Notes: generated by a model from the sequence alone, not told the origin. 35,842 bases of DNA from Hamadaea sp. (GCF_013362815.1 NZ_JABFVK010000066.1:1-35842), one strand, 5' to 3'; counted from the first letter of the stretch, positions 23,236 to 31,250 are shown. A program made the numbers and translations.

Positions 23236-24080
23236 AATGGCTCCTCTACTAGCTGCTGAATCCTCTCGGCGGACTGCTCCGGTCCGAGCGCCGCCGTATG
23301 GATGTGCTCGAAGAGATTCTTGTACCTCTCCAGCTCGTCCCGTTTGTCGATGAAGAGGCCTCCGGTGGCGTTCTCCGCGAAGACCACGGAGCGGTCACCT
23401 GGTTCGCGGAAGTCGAGGATGGCGAAAGTCCCATCCATTCCCGCGTGTGAACCGATTTCAAACGGAAGCAGCTGAAGTGTCACGTTAGGCCGGTTGCCGG
23501 CGACGACCAACTGCCGCAACTGGTCGCACATGACCTCGTCGCCTCCGACTGGCCGGCTCACGGCGGCCTCGTCGAGCACAACCCATAGGTGGAAGGAGTC
23601 TTCCTGGTCCAGCAACGATTGACGCTGCATCCGGACACGCACCCGGGAGGAGATTTCTTCGTCACTCCGGCCGGGCAGGATGCCCATGGTGGCCCGCGCG
23701 TACGCCTCCGTCTGGAGCAGACCCGGGACCAGCTGCTGCTCATAGGTCCGGACGCGGACCGCTTCGGCCTCCAGGCCCACATAGGCGCTGGAAAGAACCT
23801 GACTGAAAGGGTGCCACCAAGCCTTCTGGCGGGCTTCCCGGGCGAGCTCGATCAACTCCTGGATCTCAGCCTCGGCGGCACCGTAGATGGTGAGTAGGTC
23901 CCGGACATCGCGGACATTCACCGACGTGTGGCCGGTCTCTATCCGGGAGATCTTTGACTGCGAGCACTCCAGTTGCTCGGCGACGTACTCCAATGAGTAC
24001 CCCGCGCGCTCGCGACGATTACGCAGCTCAGCGCCCAAACGTCGTCTTCGGACGGTCGGGCTTTTACGGTCGATGGTCAC
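23199..24080 (-). CDS. XRE-family regulator with DUF5753 domain
   Basis: A 293-residue protein with an N-terminal XRE helix-turn-helix at about 12-70 (LGAELRNRRERAGYSLEYVA, then LECSQSKISRIETGHTSVNV). A DUF5753 domain (YEQQLVPGLLQTEAYARA through AENATGGLFIDKRDELERYK) fills the rest. This is the standard large partner of DUF397 proteins. The GTG at 24080 is chosen because CGGAGGT lies six bases upstream; an ATG at 24104 has no such site. A 15-base palindrome at 24109-24123 sits in the promoter region and may be its own binding site. In Streptomyces such pairs affect development and secondary metabolism; the role here is inferred. Confidence 0.93.
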   Translation of the reverse strand: MTIDRKSPTVRRRRLGAELRNRRERAGYSLEYVAEQLECSQSKISRIETGHTSVNVRDVRDLLTIYGAAEAEIQELIELAREARQKAWWHPFSQVLSSAYVGLEAEAVRVRTYEQQLVPGLLQTEAYARATMGILPGRSDEEISSRVRVRMQRQSLLDQEDSFHLWVVLDEAAVSRPVGGDEVMCDQLRQLVVAGNRPNVTLQLLPFEIGSHAGMDGTFAILDFREPGDRSVVFAENATGGLFIDKRDELERYKNLFEHIHTAALGPEQSAERIQQLVEEPLWRSRQRGFAST

Positions 24081-24108
24081 GGCGCACCTCCGCGACGGGT
24101 ACATAGTC

Positions 24109-24123
24109 GGCGTACGGTACGCC
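24109..24123. promoter_or_regulatory. 15-base palindrome at the XRE promoter
   Basis: GGCGTAC-G-GTACGCC, a perfect inverted repeat immediately upstream of a TATGTA -10-like element on the minus strand. It is a good candidate for autoregulation by the XRE protein. Confidence 0.45.
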
Positions 24124-24355
24124 CTTGAGCAGGGACAACCTCCCCATTGTCCGGAGTCTGCCCGCTATGAAACCGCACTTCAAGTGTCCGAACGCGCACA
24201 TAGGGTCCGACAAACCGACTACCCGATCATGAACGGACATCCGGTCATACCCAGCAGAGTGACAATCTTCACCGTGCAACTTGCATTGATCTTCCTGATG
24301 GTGCACAGTGAGTGGGAAATCGGGCACTCATCGTGATCAACACGACGTAACGTCT

Positions 24356-24372
24356 GGCGTGATCGTCACGCC
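24356..24372. promoter_or_regulatory. 17-base inverted repeat upstream of the 24446 gene
   Basis: GGCGTGA-TCG-TCACGCC, perfect 7-bp arms, placed directly before the TTGTGC -35-like hexamer at 24373. It could be an operator or a small stem-loop. Confidence 0.4.
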
Positions 24373-24445
24373 TTGTGCCGTTTCGGCGCATGGCCGTTAC
24401 TTCGTTAACGACTCAGATGAGGCGAACGACTCCCGGGAGGGCATC

Positions 24446-24787
24446 GTGACACCGAAGGCCGGCGACATCCTTCACGTCACCCGCGACGCGAGCGTCCAGT
24501 TCGCGACGCCCATCTTCTTCCGGGTCATCCGGGTGCACGACTGGCCGACTTACGACGGCTGGCTCTGGCTCGACGGCTACCAGCTCAACGCCGCAGGTGA
24601 CGCCGTCGAACGCCGATCGATCTTCGTGCAGGGCAACGGATTGCGTCAGGTCCGCCAGAACCCGGCCGGCACCGGTGCCGGGATCGGCACCGGGCACCGC
24701 GCCCGCACGAACCTCCAGGATCGAACGGTGGCCGGAGCTCACGTCCGTCCGGCAGTGCGCCACGCGTCGGCGGTCGCGACCGGCTGA
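24446..24787 (+). CDS. Small conserved-looking protein of unknown function
   Basis: A 113-residue protein starting at GTG 24446 with a GGGAGGG site four bases upstream. The first 75 residues look like a compact beta-rich domain (AGDILHVTRDASVQFATPIF, FRVIRVHDWPTYDGWLWLDG, then ERRSIFVQGNGLRQV). The C-terminus is a low-complexity Gly/Thr/Arg/Ala tail. I do not recognise the family. It is divergent from the XRE/DUF397 pair across a palindrome-rich region and may be one of its targets (inference). It ends before a hairpin terminator. Confidence 0.7.
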   Translation: MTPKAGDILHVTRDASVQFATPIFFRVIRVHDWPTYDGWLWLDGYQLNAAGDAVERRSIFVQGNGLRQVRQNPAGTGAGIGTGHRARTNLQDRTVAGAHVRPAVRHASAVATG

Positions 24788-24804
24788 AGCGGCCCGCTCG
24801 GCGC

Positions 24805-24846
24805 AAGCCGTCCGATCGTCCGGTACGCCGGGCGGCCGGACGGCTT
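24805..24846. terminator. Hairpin terminator between convergent genes
   Basis: AAGCCGTCCG (24805-24814) pairs exactly with CGGACGGCTT (24837-24846), with a smaller CCGG/CCGG pairing inside the loop. On the plus strand it is followed by TTACTCTTG. It lies between the 24446 gene and the convergent 25634 gene. Confidence 0.7.
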
Positions 24847-24902
24847 TACTCTTGCCGCTACTCAGCCGGAAGCGTCGGGGCTGATCGGCGTACCGCTGTC
24901 CG

Positions 24903-25634
24903 TCAGGCGAGTTCGCGCGGGATGATCTCGTCGAGCTGCGACCGGCGTCGTTTCGCGACCGCCTGCCGGGCCGCGGTCAGCCAATTCGGCGTACTCGTGG
25001 GAGAACCGATGCCGTATCGGAACCAGGCGGGCTGATCCGTCAGGCTCGCGTACCCCTCGATCAGCTCGTCGATGAGCTTGACCAGCTCGGACCGGGCGTT
25101 GCGGCCGGCGGCCAGCGTGACCTGGTGCTCGGCGAGATAACCGGCGCGCTTGGCGGTCGCCGAGCGCAACCGGGCGCGGACTTCCGCCGCCCGTCGACGT
25201 TGGACGGCCGCGATCACCGCGGTGGCGCGATCCCGCTTGAGCTGCCGAACAAGCGCGGCCCGATGCGACGGCCGTAGCCAGGACAGCGGGCTCGCCAGCG
25301 CGGTCTGGGCGGCGCGGATCTGCAGGTGGATGCGTTCCTCGAACGCGGTCGCCAGCGAGTACTGCCGTTCGGCCTCGGCGAGCCGGTCGGCGGGCGGTGG
25401 TTCGGGTGCGGCTGCGAAGACGCGATCAGCCTCGTCGACGAGCCGCCAGAGCCACGTCTCCTCGTCGCCCATCGCGTCCAGTTCGTCGCGTGTACGCCGT
25501 ACCGGGCGGAGCGAGTCGGGTTCGCCGGTCCGCGCGGCCGGCACCGAGACGTGCCCCACGGTGGCGTCCACAGTGGTGACGGCATCGCAGCCGCAGTTTC
25601 GGCACTGGGCCGAAGTGTTACGTGGATCAGCCAC
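24903..25634 (-). CDS. Helical protein with short N-terminal Cys cluster, function unknown
   Basis: A 243-residue protein. The N-terminus has three close cysteines (SAQCRNCGCDAVTT), like half of a zinc ribbon, without a clear second half. The rest is Arg/Ala/Glu-rich and mostly helical, probably coiled-coil (for example RAALVRQLKRDRATAVIAAV and RRRAAEVRARLRSATAKRAG). No signal peptide or membrane segment is present. The GTG start at 25634 has a GGGAG site five bases upstream. I do not recognise a family. Confidence 0.65.
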   Translation of the reverse strand: MADPRNTSAQCRNCGCDAVTTVDATVGHVSVPAARTGEPDSLRPVRRTRDELDAMGDEETWLWRLVDEADRVFAAAPEPPPADRLAEAERQYSLATAFEERIHLQIRAAQTALASPLSWLRPSHRAALVRQLKRDRATAVIAAVQRRRAAEVRARLRSATAKRAGYLAEHQVTLAAGRNARSELVKLIDELIEGYASLTDQPAWFRYGIGSPTSTPNWLTAARQAVAKRRRSQLDEIIPRELA

Positions 25635-25808
25635 GCCGACTCCCGCAGGGCAGTGAAAACGAGCACGGCCGTGCGTACAGGCGCGGGGAAACCGTCGCTT
25701 GGCCCATTCCGCCTCGTTGTATCAGAAAGTGGGGTCGCGATCTGTGGCGACCCGCCGCGTGACCAGCAGTTTTTTGCGGGTACGCCCGTCGGCTCGAGGA
25801 GTGTGACC

Positions 25809-26207
25809 GTGACGATAAGCCAGGAGAACGCCGGCGCCGCACCGACGCCCGAGCGCCTCATGGGCCAGCTTCCGGGTTTCCAGCTCACTCCGGCCGGACT
25901 GCCGCCGAACCAGGTGAACGGGATGGAACAGCCGTCGCCGACGCCGGGCCGGTGGACGCCGGCCGAGGCGGTCGATGTGGACGACGCCCGACCACTCGAC
26001 AGCGGTGCGCCGATCGGGCTGGGCCTGGACGAGCCCGTCTTCCCACCGCCGAACTGGCTGGAAGAGACCGGGCTGGCCGATCACCCGCTGCTGCGCGGGC
26101 TGCTCATGGAACTGCCGCCGAAGGGTGCCGCGCCTTCACCGGAGTGGCTGAACCGCTGGTTCGAGGCGGCGCGGGCGATCCTCGAGCTGCTCTACGTCCG
26201 CGCGTAG
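25809..26207 (+). CDS. Small acidic proline-rich protein, function unknown
   Basis: A 132-residue protein starting at GTG 25809 (CGAGGAG site seven bases upstream). The frame is open much further upstream, but that part only mirrors the opposite-strand gene. It is rich in Pro, Gly, Glu and Leu (GQLPGFQLTPAGLPPNQVNG, FPPPNWLEETGLADHPLLRG, then PSPEWLNRWFEAARAILELL) and has no signal peptide, TM segment or cysteine. No family recognised. It ends six bases from the convergent glycosyltransferase gene. Confidence 0.6.
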   Translation: MTISQENAGAAPTPERLMGQLPGFQLTPAGLPPNQVNGMEQPSPTPGRWTPAEAVDVDDARPLDSGAPIGLGLDEPVFPPPNWLEETGLADHPLLRGLLMELPPKGAAPSPEWLNRWFEAARAILELLYVRA

Positions 26208-26213
26208 TCGGCG

Positions 26214-27035
26214 CTAGACGGGGAACGTCGGGATGGGCTGCTCGGTCGGAGCGGGCGGAGTGGCCTTCCACAGCCCGATCCGCTGCGCGCTCAGCCGGGC
26301 GAGGTACTCCGGGTTGAGCAGCAGATAACGCCGCCACAGGCGCTTGGGCTCCAGTCCGAGCCGCCACAGCCACTCCAGGCCGTAGCGCTGCATCCACGAC
26401 GGCGGCTTCCGCAGCTCGCCCGCGTGGTAGTCGAAGGCCGCCCCGACGGCGAGCAGCGGCATCGCCAGGTGCGGCCGCAACGCGTGGGCGAAGTTCTCCT
26501 GGCGTGGGCAGCCGAGGCCGACGAGGACGATCCGTGCGCCCGACGAGGTGATGCGTCCGGCGATTTGCTCGGCCTCGCCCGGCTCGACGGCCCGGAACTT
26601 CGAGGACTCGATCCCGGCGAACTTCAGCGCCGGAAACATCCCCTGTAACGCGGGGACCAGCCGGTCGAGCGTCGGTTGCGTCGAGCCGTACAGGTAGACC
26701 GGCAACCCGGCGGTGGCGGCCCGCTCCAAGACGCGCAACGTGAGCGTAGGCCCGTAGACACGGTCGCTCAGTCGCGCGCCGTGCAGCAGGTTGAGCGCCC
26801 ATCGGACCGGCTGGCCGTCCGGCGTCACGAGGTCGAAGCTGTTGAGCCGGGCGCCCAAAGCGGGATCGTGTACGCCCTCCATCACGCCGTGCACGGCGAG
26901 TGCCGTGACCGCCATCGGCCGGCCCTGCTCGGCGGCCGCGATGATGCGGTCCGTTGCCTCCGCATAGTCGGTCGCGTCGACCAGTACGCCGAGGACGCTG
27001 CGTTTGCGCGTACCCACCGTCGTCGCCGAGGTCAC
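26214..27035 (-). CDS. WecG/TagA/CpsF-family glycosyltransferase
   Basis: A 273-residue GT26-type glycosyltransferase that adds an aminosugar (classically N-acetylmannosamine or its uronate) to a lipid-linked sugar at the cytoplasmic membrane face. Visible motifs are [12 protein letters not shown] (43-54) holding the conserved Thr44, [18 protein letters not shown] (69-86) with the catalytic-type Asp73, [13 protein letters not shown], and [16 protein letters not shown] (171-186). The Asn usually found two residues after the Thr is Leu here. The C-terminal basic helix ([20 protein letters not shown]) may bind the membrane. The GTG start overlaps the epimerase stop (GTGA), so the two genes are translationally coupled. 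Confidence 0.9.
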   Translation of the reverse strand: MTSATTVGTRKRSVLGVLVDATDYAEATDRIIAAAEQGRPMAVTALAVHGVMEGVHDPALGARLNSFDLVTPDGQPVRWALNLLHGARLSDRVYGPTLTLRVLERAATAGLPVYLYGSTQPTLDRLVPALQGMFPALKFAGIESSKFRAVEPGEAEQIAGRITSSGARIVLVGLGCPRQENFAHALRPHLAMPLLAVGAAFDYHAGELRKPPSWMQRYGLEWLWRLGLEPKRLWRRYLLLNPEYLARLSAQRIGLWKATPPAPTEQPIPTFPV

Positions 27036-28105
27036 GAACGGGTCCACTTGTCGGCGTTGGCCTCGTAGATCTCGCGCAGGATCGCCGGAACGTCGTAGGA
27101 CATCCGCCACTCCGGGTAATGGCTGCGGAAGCGGGACATGTCGCTGACGTACCACTGGTGGTCGCCGATGCGGGCCTGCTCCACGTAATTGATCTGAGCC
27201 TCGTTGCCGGTGATCTCCTGGGCGATCTGGAACGCCTCGATGTGCGAGGTGTTGGAGAACCGGCCGCCGCCGAGGTTGTAGACCTCGCCGCTGCGGGGAG
27301 CCCGGAAGAAGGCCTCGAACGCGGTCAGCACGTCGTGCGAGTGGATGGCGTCGCGGACCATCTTGCCCTTGTAGCCGTAGAGGTTGTACGTCCGGCCCTC
27401 CATGACACACCGCATGAGGTACGCGAGGAAGCCGTGCAACTCCGCCGCCGAGTGGGCCGGTCCGGTGAGCGTCCCGCCGCGGAAGCAGGCGGTCTTCATC
27501 CCGAAGTACCGCCCGTATTCCTGGACGGCCACGTCGGCGGCGACCTTCGACACGCCGAAGATGGAATGCAGGCTTCCGTCGATCGACATCTCCTCGGGGA
27601 TGCCCTCGGCGTAGAACGGATGGCTCGGGTCGAGCTCCCAGCGGGTCTCCAACTCGACCAGGGGAAGCCGGTTGGGGGTGTCGCCGTAGACCTTGTTGGT
27701 CGAGCAGAAGATGAAGGCGGCTTCCGGGCTGTGCTGCCGGGTGAACTCCAGGACGTTCAGCGTGCCCACCGCGTTGACGTCGAAGTCGGTGAACGGCTCC
27801 TTGGCCGCCCAGTCGTGGGACGGCTGCGCGGCGGTGTGGATGACGAGGGAGATGTCGCTGCCGTAGCGCTCGAAGATCTTGGCGAGCAGCTCGCGGTCGC
27901 GGATGTCCACGTCGTAGTGCGTGTAGGAGTCGCCCAACTCGCTGGTCAGCCGGACCAGGCTCCACGCGGTCGAGCCGTCGTCGCCGAAGAAGTACTTGCG
28001 CAGGTCGTTGTCGATACCGACGACCTGCAGGCCGAGCTGGGCGAAGTGCCTGGCGGCCTCGGACCCGATCAGCCCGGCCGAACCGGTAACCAGTGCAACA
28101 CTCAC
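27032..28105 (-). CDS. NAD-dependent nucleotide-sugar epimerase/dehydratase, CDP-paratose 2-epimerase-like
   Basis: A 357-residue extended-SDR protein. The N-terminal dinucleotide-binding motif is [16 protein letters not shown] (6-21), with [13 protein letters not shown] after it and [11 protein letters not shown] at 135-145. The normal catalytic YxxxK position reads FGVSK (183-187), so Phe183 replaces the tyrosine. [18 protein letters not shown] and [16 protein letters not shown] are like CDP-paratose/CDP-tyvelose epimerases. The GTG at 28105 is chosen for the AGGAG site eight bases upstream. It forms a two-gene operon with the glycosyltransferase and probably supplies or modifies the sugar that enzyme transfers (inference); the product is unknown. 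Confidence 0.88.
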   Translation of the reverse strand: MSVALVTGSAGLIGSEAARHFAQLGLQVVGIDNDLRKYFFGDDGSTAWSLVRLTSELGDSYTHYDVDIRDRELLAKIFERYGSDISLVIHTAAQPSHDWAAKEPFTDFDVNAVGTLNVLEFTRQHSPEAAFIFCSTNKVYGDTPNRLPLVELETRWELDPSHPFYAEGIPEEMSIDGSLHSIFGVSKVAADVAVQEYGRYFGMKTACFRGGTLTGPAHSAAELHGFLAYLMRCVMEGRTYNLYGYKGKMVRDAIHSHDVLTAFEAFFRAPRSGEVYNLGGGRFSNTSHIEAFQIAQEITGNEAQINYVEQARIGDHQWYVSDMSRFRSHYPEWRMSYDVPAILREIYEANADKWTRS

Positions 28106-28240
28106 CGTAAACACTCCTGGCCTGCGTCTTCGGGGCACGGGGACACCGGACAGCATAGCCGCGGAGCAGGCACGGGCAACCGGCCGGGATTCATTGACAA
28201 AGTACCGCTGTCGGGTTGCCGACCCGGTGCCCGACCTACG

Positions 28241-28273
28241 AAAAAGGCGCTGAGCCGCAGCTCAACGCCTTTT
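28241..28273 (-). terminator. Rho-independent terminator of the tRNA-Leu gene
   Basis: On the minus strand, AAAAGGCG/CGCCTTTT outer arms and TGAGC/GCTCA inner arms form a hairpin followed by a run of five T. It lies seven bases beyond the tRNA 3' end. Confidence 0.85.
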
Positions 28274-28279
28274 CAACGG

Positions 28280-28362
28280 TGGGGAAGGAGGGAGTTGAAC
28301 CCTCACGCCCTTTCGGGCACACGGACCTGAACCGTGCGCGTCTGCCATTCCGCCACTTCCCC
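28280..28362 (-). tRNA. tRNA-Leu (anticodon CAG)
   Basis: An 83-base class II tRNA. The acceptor arm pairs GGGGAAG with CTTCCCC, and discriminator A is at 28280. The D-arm contains GGCGGAATGGCAGACGC. The anticodon stem is CACGG/CCGTG around loop TTCAGGT (anticodon CAG at 28327-28329), reading Leu CTG codons. A long variable arm (TGCCCGAAAGGGCG) and T-arm GAGGG-TTCAACT-CCCTC complete it. The 3' CCA is not encoded. CTG is the main Leu codon in this genome, so this is probably a major tRNA. Confidence 0.97.
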
Positions 28363-28381
28363 GGAAGTGAACAGTCGGCAC

Positions 28382-28411
28382 AGCTTACGCTATGCATACT
28401 GTCACCGCCAA
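28382..28411 (-). promoter_or_regulatory. Promoter of the tRNA-Leu gene
   Basis: Minus-strand -35 TTGGCG (28406-28411), an 18-base spacer and -10 TAAGCT (28382-28387), placing the start about 12 bases before the mature tRNA. The rest of 28363-28570 shows no gene. Confidence 0.6.
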
Positions 28412-28570
28412 CCAGGTTGTTCCATAAGCAGAGCCAACGGCGATAATTCACCGTTTGGGCCTGGTGGCGGCGCGGGAAGAAGATTAGCACGGCGATCTCG
28501 GGGCGGCCGAATCGGCCGGTCGGTGAGGGCAGGGTGGATTGGGGCGCAGACGTGACGGGTGGCGGGCGGA

Positions 28571-28576
28571 TAGCAT
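28571..28576 (+). promoter_or_regulatory. -10 element of the fhaA operon promoter
   Basis: TAGCAT, predicted to start transcription at about 28582-28583, immediately at the stem-loop that precedes the fhaA ribosome-binding site. No convincing -35 is seen. Confidence 0.4.
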
Positions 28577-28580
28577 CATG

Positions 28581-28597
28581 TCCTCGGAACCCGAGGA
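28581..28597 (+). promoter_or_regulatory. 5' UTR stem-loop covering the fhaA ribosome-binding site
   Basis: TCCTCGG (28581-28587) and CCGAGGA (28591-28597) form a perfect 7-bp stem with a 3-base loop AAC. The right arm contains part of the AGGAGG (28594-28599) ribosome-binding site of fhaA. Folding would partly hide the site. Confidence 0.45.
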
Positions 28598-28603
28598 GGA
28601 CCG

Positions 28604-29374
28604 GTGAGCGTGCTGCAACGCTTTGAGAAGAGGCTGGAAGGCCTGGTGGAGGGCGCCTTCGCGAAGGTGTTCAAAGGTGTCGTCCATCCCGTGGAGATCC
28701 TGAACGCCATGCAGCGGGAGGCCGAAGCCCACAAGGCGATCCTTGCGGGCGGCCGCACGCTGGTGCCCAATCGCTATGTGATCGATCTCTCGCCCTACGA
28801 TCACAGCCGCCTGGCGCCGTACGCGGCTGCTCTGGCGCAAGAGCTGGCGCAGTCGCAGGCCGAGTTCATCGGAGAACAGGCCTGGACCGTCTACGGCGAC
28901 GTGATCGTGGAGATCGAGCGCGGTGACGGGCTGGACACCGGGATGTTCCGGGTGACCGCCGAGGTCTTCACCGGCGCCGACCCGGGCGGTGGCTACGCCG
29001 AGCCCGCCTACGACGCGCCGCCGCCGGCGTACCAGGGCTATGACCAGCAGGGCTATGACCAGGGTGGCTACGGCCCGCCGCCGACCGGGACCCGCAACGT
29101 GCGGCTGGTGTCGGCCGACGGCCGGACCTACCCGGTGGCCATCGGCTCCACCGTGATCGGCCGCGGCGACCAGGCGAACCTGCGCCTGCCCGACGTCGGC
29201 ATCTCGCGCCGGCACGCCCGGCTCGACTACGACGGCGGTCAGGTCGTCCTGACCGACCTCGGGTCGACGAACGGCACGATGGTCAACGGCCAGCGCATCT
29301 CGGCCGTGGCTCTCAACCCGGGTGACATGATCCAGATCGGCACGACCACGCTGACCTTCCGCGTGGACGGCTAG
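28604..29374 (+). CDS. fhaA: FhaA: DUF3662 and FHA domain protein
   Basis: A 256-residue protein. The N-terminal DUF3662/FhaA domain spans about 1-120 (MSVLQRFEKRLEGLVEGAFA through DVIVEIERG). A Gly/Tyr/Gln-rich linker (repeats like GYDQQGYDQGGYGPP) joins it to a C-terminal FHA domain at about 162-256 with GRG, SRRHARL and LGSTNGT motifs that bind phosphothreonine. In mycobacteria FhaA binds phosphorylated MviN and restrains peptidoglycan synthesis. The linker is far shorter than in M. tuberculosis FhaA. It is the first gene of the operon; fhaB follows after five bases. Confidence 0.97.
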   Translation: MSVLQRFEKRLEGLVEGAFAKVFKGVVHPVEILNAMQREAEAHKAILAGGRTLVPNRYVIDLSPYDHSRLAPYAAALAQELAQSQAEFIGEQAWTVYGDVIVEIERGDGLDTGMFRVTAEVFTGADPGGGYAEPAYDAPPPAYQGYDQQGYDQGGYGPPPTGTRNVRLVSADGRTYPVAIGSTVIGRGDQANLRLPDVGISRRHARLDYDGGQVVLTDLGSTNGTMVNGQRISAVALNPGDMIQIGTTTLTFRVDG

Positions 29375-29379
29375 CGGCC

Positions 29380-29865
29380 GTGCCGGAATTCGTTCTCGCC
29401 GCCGCCCGGTTCGGCTTCCTCATCCTGCTGTGGATCTTCGTGTTCACGGTGGTGGGCGTCATCCGCCGGGATCTCTTCGCCGGGGCGCGCGCGTCCCGGC
29501 TCGTCGCTGCGCCCCGCGGGGTGGGCGCAGCGGCGGCGGGACAGTCGCGACCGGCCAAGGTCAAAAAGGGCCGCGCCGCGCATCAGCTCGTGGTGACGGC
29601 CGGTGCCCTCGCGGGCACCCGCCTCACGCTGGGCGAGGCGCAGATCACGATCGGACGGGCGGAGGACTCGACGCTCGTCATCACCGACGACTACGCTTCC
29701 GCCCGGCACGCGCGGCTGGTTCCGCGGAACGGCCAGTGGTTCATCGAAGATCTGGGCTCGACAAACGGCACTTATCTGGACCGGAACAAGGTGACCGGTC
29801 CTACCCCCGTACCCCTTGGCGTGCCGATCAGGATCGGCCGCACTGCCCTCGAGTTGCGACCATGA
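29380..29865 (+). CDS. fhaB: FhaB/FipA: membrane-anchored FHA protein
   Basis: A 161-residue protein. One N-terminal TM helix (FGFLILLWIFVFTVVGVI) is followed by a short basic linker and an FHA domain at about 68-161 with IGRAEDS, SARHARL and DLGSTNGTYLDR. It reads the phosphorylation state produced by PknA/PknB and in mycobacteria links it to division (FtsZ/FtsQ interplay). The start is GTG 29380. Its stop overlaps the pstP start (ATGA). Confidence 0.96.
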   Translation: MPEFVLAAARFGFLILLWIFVFTVVGVIRRDLFAGARASRLVAAPRGVGAAAAGQSRPAKVKKGRAAHQLVVTAGALAGTRLTLGEAQITIGRAEDSTLVITDDYASARHARLVPRNGQWFIEDLGSTNGTYLDRNKVTGPTPVPLGVPIRIGRTALELRP

Positions 29866-31229
29866 CCCTCACCCTGCGCTACGCGGCCCGCAGCGACCGC
29901 GGCCTGATCCGAGACGGCAACCAGGATTCCGTCTACGCCGGGCCGCGGCTGCTCGCCGTCGCCGACGGCATGGGCGGCATGGCCGCCGGTGACGTCGCGA
30001 GCAACATCGTCATCGGCGCGATGGCCCCGCTCGACGAGGACGTCCCGGGCGATGCCCTGGTGGACGCCCTCCGCGGCGCCGTCGAAGCCGCCAACCAGCA
30101 GCTTCGCGACACGGTCGACGCCAATCCCCACCTGGAGGGGATGGGCACGACGCTCACCGCGATGCTCTTCTCCGGCTCCAAGATGGGCCTGGTCCACATC
30201 GGTGACTCGCGGGCGTACCAGTTGCGCGACAACGAGTTCGCGCAGATCACCAAGGACGACACCTACGTGCAGATGCTGGTCGACGAGGGCCGCATCTCCG
30301 CCGAGGAGGCCTCCAGCCATCCGCAGCGTTCCCTGCTGACCCGGGCCATGGACGGCCGGGACGTCGAACCCGAGTACTCGGTGCGCCAAGTCCTGCCGGG
30401 TGACCGCTACCTGATCTGCTCGGACGGGTTGTCCGGAGTGGTCAGCGCGGAGACCATCGGGGAGACCCTGCGCGAGTACGTCGACCCGTCGCAGTGCGTC
30501 GACCGGCTCATCGCCCTGGCTCTGCGCGGCGGCGGCCCGGACAACATCACCGTGATCATCGCCGACGCCCACGACGAGGACATCGTCGAGGACGCGCCGG
30601 TGGTTGGCGGTGCGGCCGCCCGTGACCGGGGCAACGACAGCCCCACCGGCGAGTCGACTCCGGCTGCCCGGGCGGCGTCGCTGACCGCCAGCACCGCTCC
30701 CCGCCCGGCCGCTCCGGCCGAGCCGCAGAACTCCGCCGACGAGGAGTCCCGGCCGCGTCGGCGGCCCTGGCTCACCGTCGGCATCCTGGTCGTGCTGGTG
30801 GGCATACTCGGCGGCTTCTTGTACGCCGGGTGGCACTACACCCAGTCGCAGTTCTACGTCGGCGTCACCGAGGACGGCTACGTGGCCGTGTTCAAGGGCG
30901 TACCGGGGTCGATCGCCGGGCTGAGCCTGTCCGACGTGGACACGCAGAGCCAGGTGAAGGTCGACGCGCTGACCCAGGTCGCCCAGGATCGCGTACGCAA
31001 GGGGATCGCCGCGGCGACCGAGACCGAGGCTCAGCAGATCCTCGTCGGTCTCACCAGCGACAGCCCGACGAACCCCAACCTGCTGCCGATCTGCAGTCCG
31101 TCCGCCGTTCCGTCGGCGGGCGCGTCGGCCTCGGCCGGACCCACCACGGGTGCGACCGCGACCGCCGTGGCCACCACTTCCCCCACTCCGAACGACGGCG
31201 CGCTGAGTCCGGCCCCCTGCCGCTCGTAG
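29862..31229 (+). CDS. pstP: PstP: PP2C-family Ser/Thr protein phosphatase
   Basis: A 455-residue protein that dephosphorylates the kinases and their targets. The PP2C domain (1-238) has RDGNQDSVY, VADGMGG (33-39), GTTLTAML, HIGDSRAY (112-119), CSDGLSG (186-192) and GGGPDNITVI (223-232), so all metal-binding aspartates are present. A Pro/Ala/Ser-rich linker, a TM helix at about 304-323 and an extracytoplasmic region of about 130 residues ending in a Thr/Ser/Pro tail follow. The ATG overlaps the fhaB stop by four bases. The length is a little below that of M. tuberculosis PstP. Confidence 0.97.
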   Translation: MTLTLRYAARSDRGLIRDGNQDSVYAGPRLLAVADGMGGMAAGDVASNIVIGAMAPLDEDVPGDALVDALRGAVEAANQQLRDTVDANPHLEGMGTTLTAMLFSGSKMGLVHIGDSRAYQLRDNEFAQITKDDTYVQMLVDEGRISAEEASSHPQRSLLTRAMDGRDVEPEYSVRQVLPGDRYLICSDGLSGVVSAETIGETLREYVDPSQCVDRLIALALRGGGPDNITVIIADAHDEDIVEDAPVVGGAAARDRGNDSPTGESTPAARAASLTASTAPRPAAPAEPQNSADEESRPRRRPWLTVGILVVLVGILGGFLYAGWHYTQSQFYVGVTEDGYVAVFKGVPGSIAGLSLSDVDTQSQVKVDALTQVAQDRVRKGIAAATETEAQQILVGLTSDSPTNPNLLPICSPSAVPSAGASASAGPTTGATATAVATTSPTPNDGALSPAPCRS

Positions 31230-31250
31230 AACTCCCACCGTGAGGATGCT

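Larger units (their letters stand above)
24081..24445. other. Divergent regulatory region between the XRE gene and the 24446 gene
   Basis: No convincing gene. For the minus-strand XRE gene, TATGTA (24100-24105) may be a -10. For the plus-strand gene, TTGTGC (24373-24378), 18 bases, then TTACTT (24397-24402) may form a promoter. Two palindromes are present and described separately. The region is clearly lower in G+C than the genes. Confidence 0.4.

Noticed and set aside
23887-24336. Plus-strand frame of 149 codons overlapping the XRE gene start and promoter
   Set aside because: No ribosome-binding site or recognisable composition, and it runs through the palindromic promoter region.
25326-25808. 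Longer version of the 25809 gene
   Set aside because: The added part mirrors the opposite-strand gene, and the only good ribosome-binding site is directly before GTG 25809.
26954-28330. Plus-strand frame of about 460 codons opposite the epimerase and tRNA genes
   Set aside because: It would run through the tRNA-Leu terminator and overlap the coding strand of a clear SDR enzyme.
28280-28362. tRNA-Leu as an integration site for a mobile element
   Set aside because: No integrase gene and no duplicated tRNA end are visible on either side.
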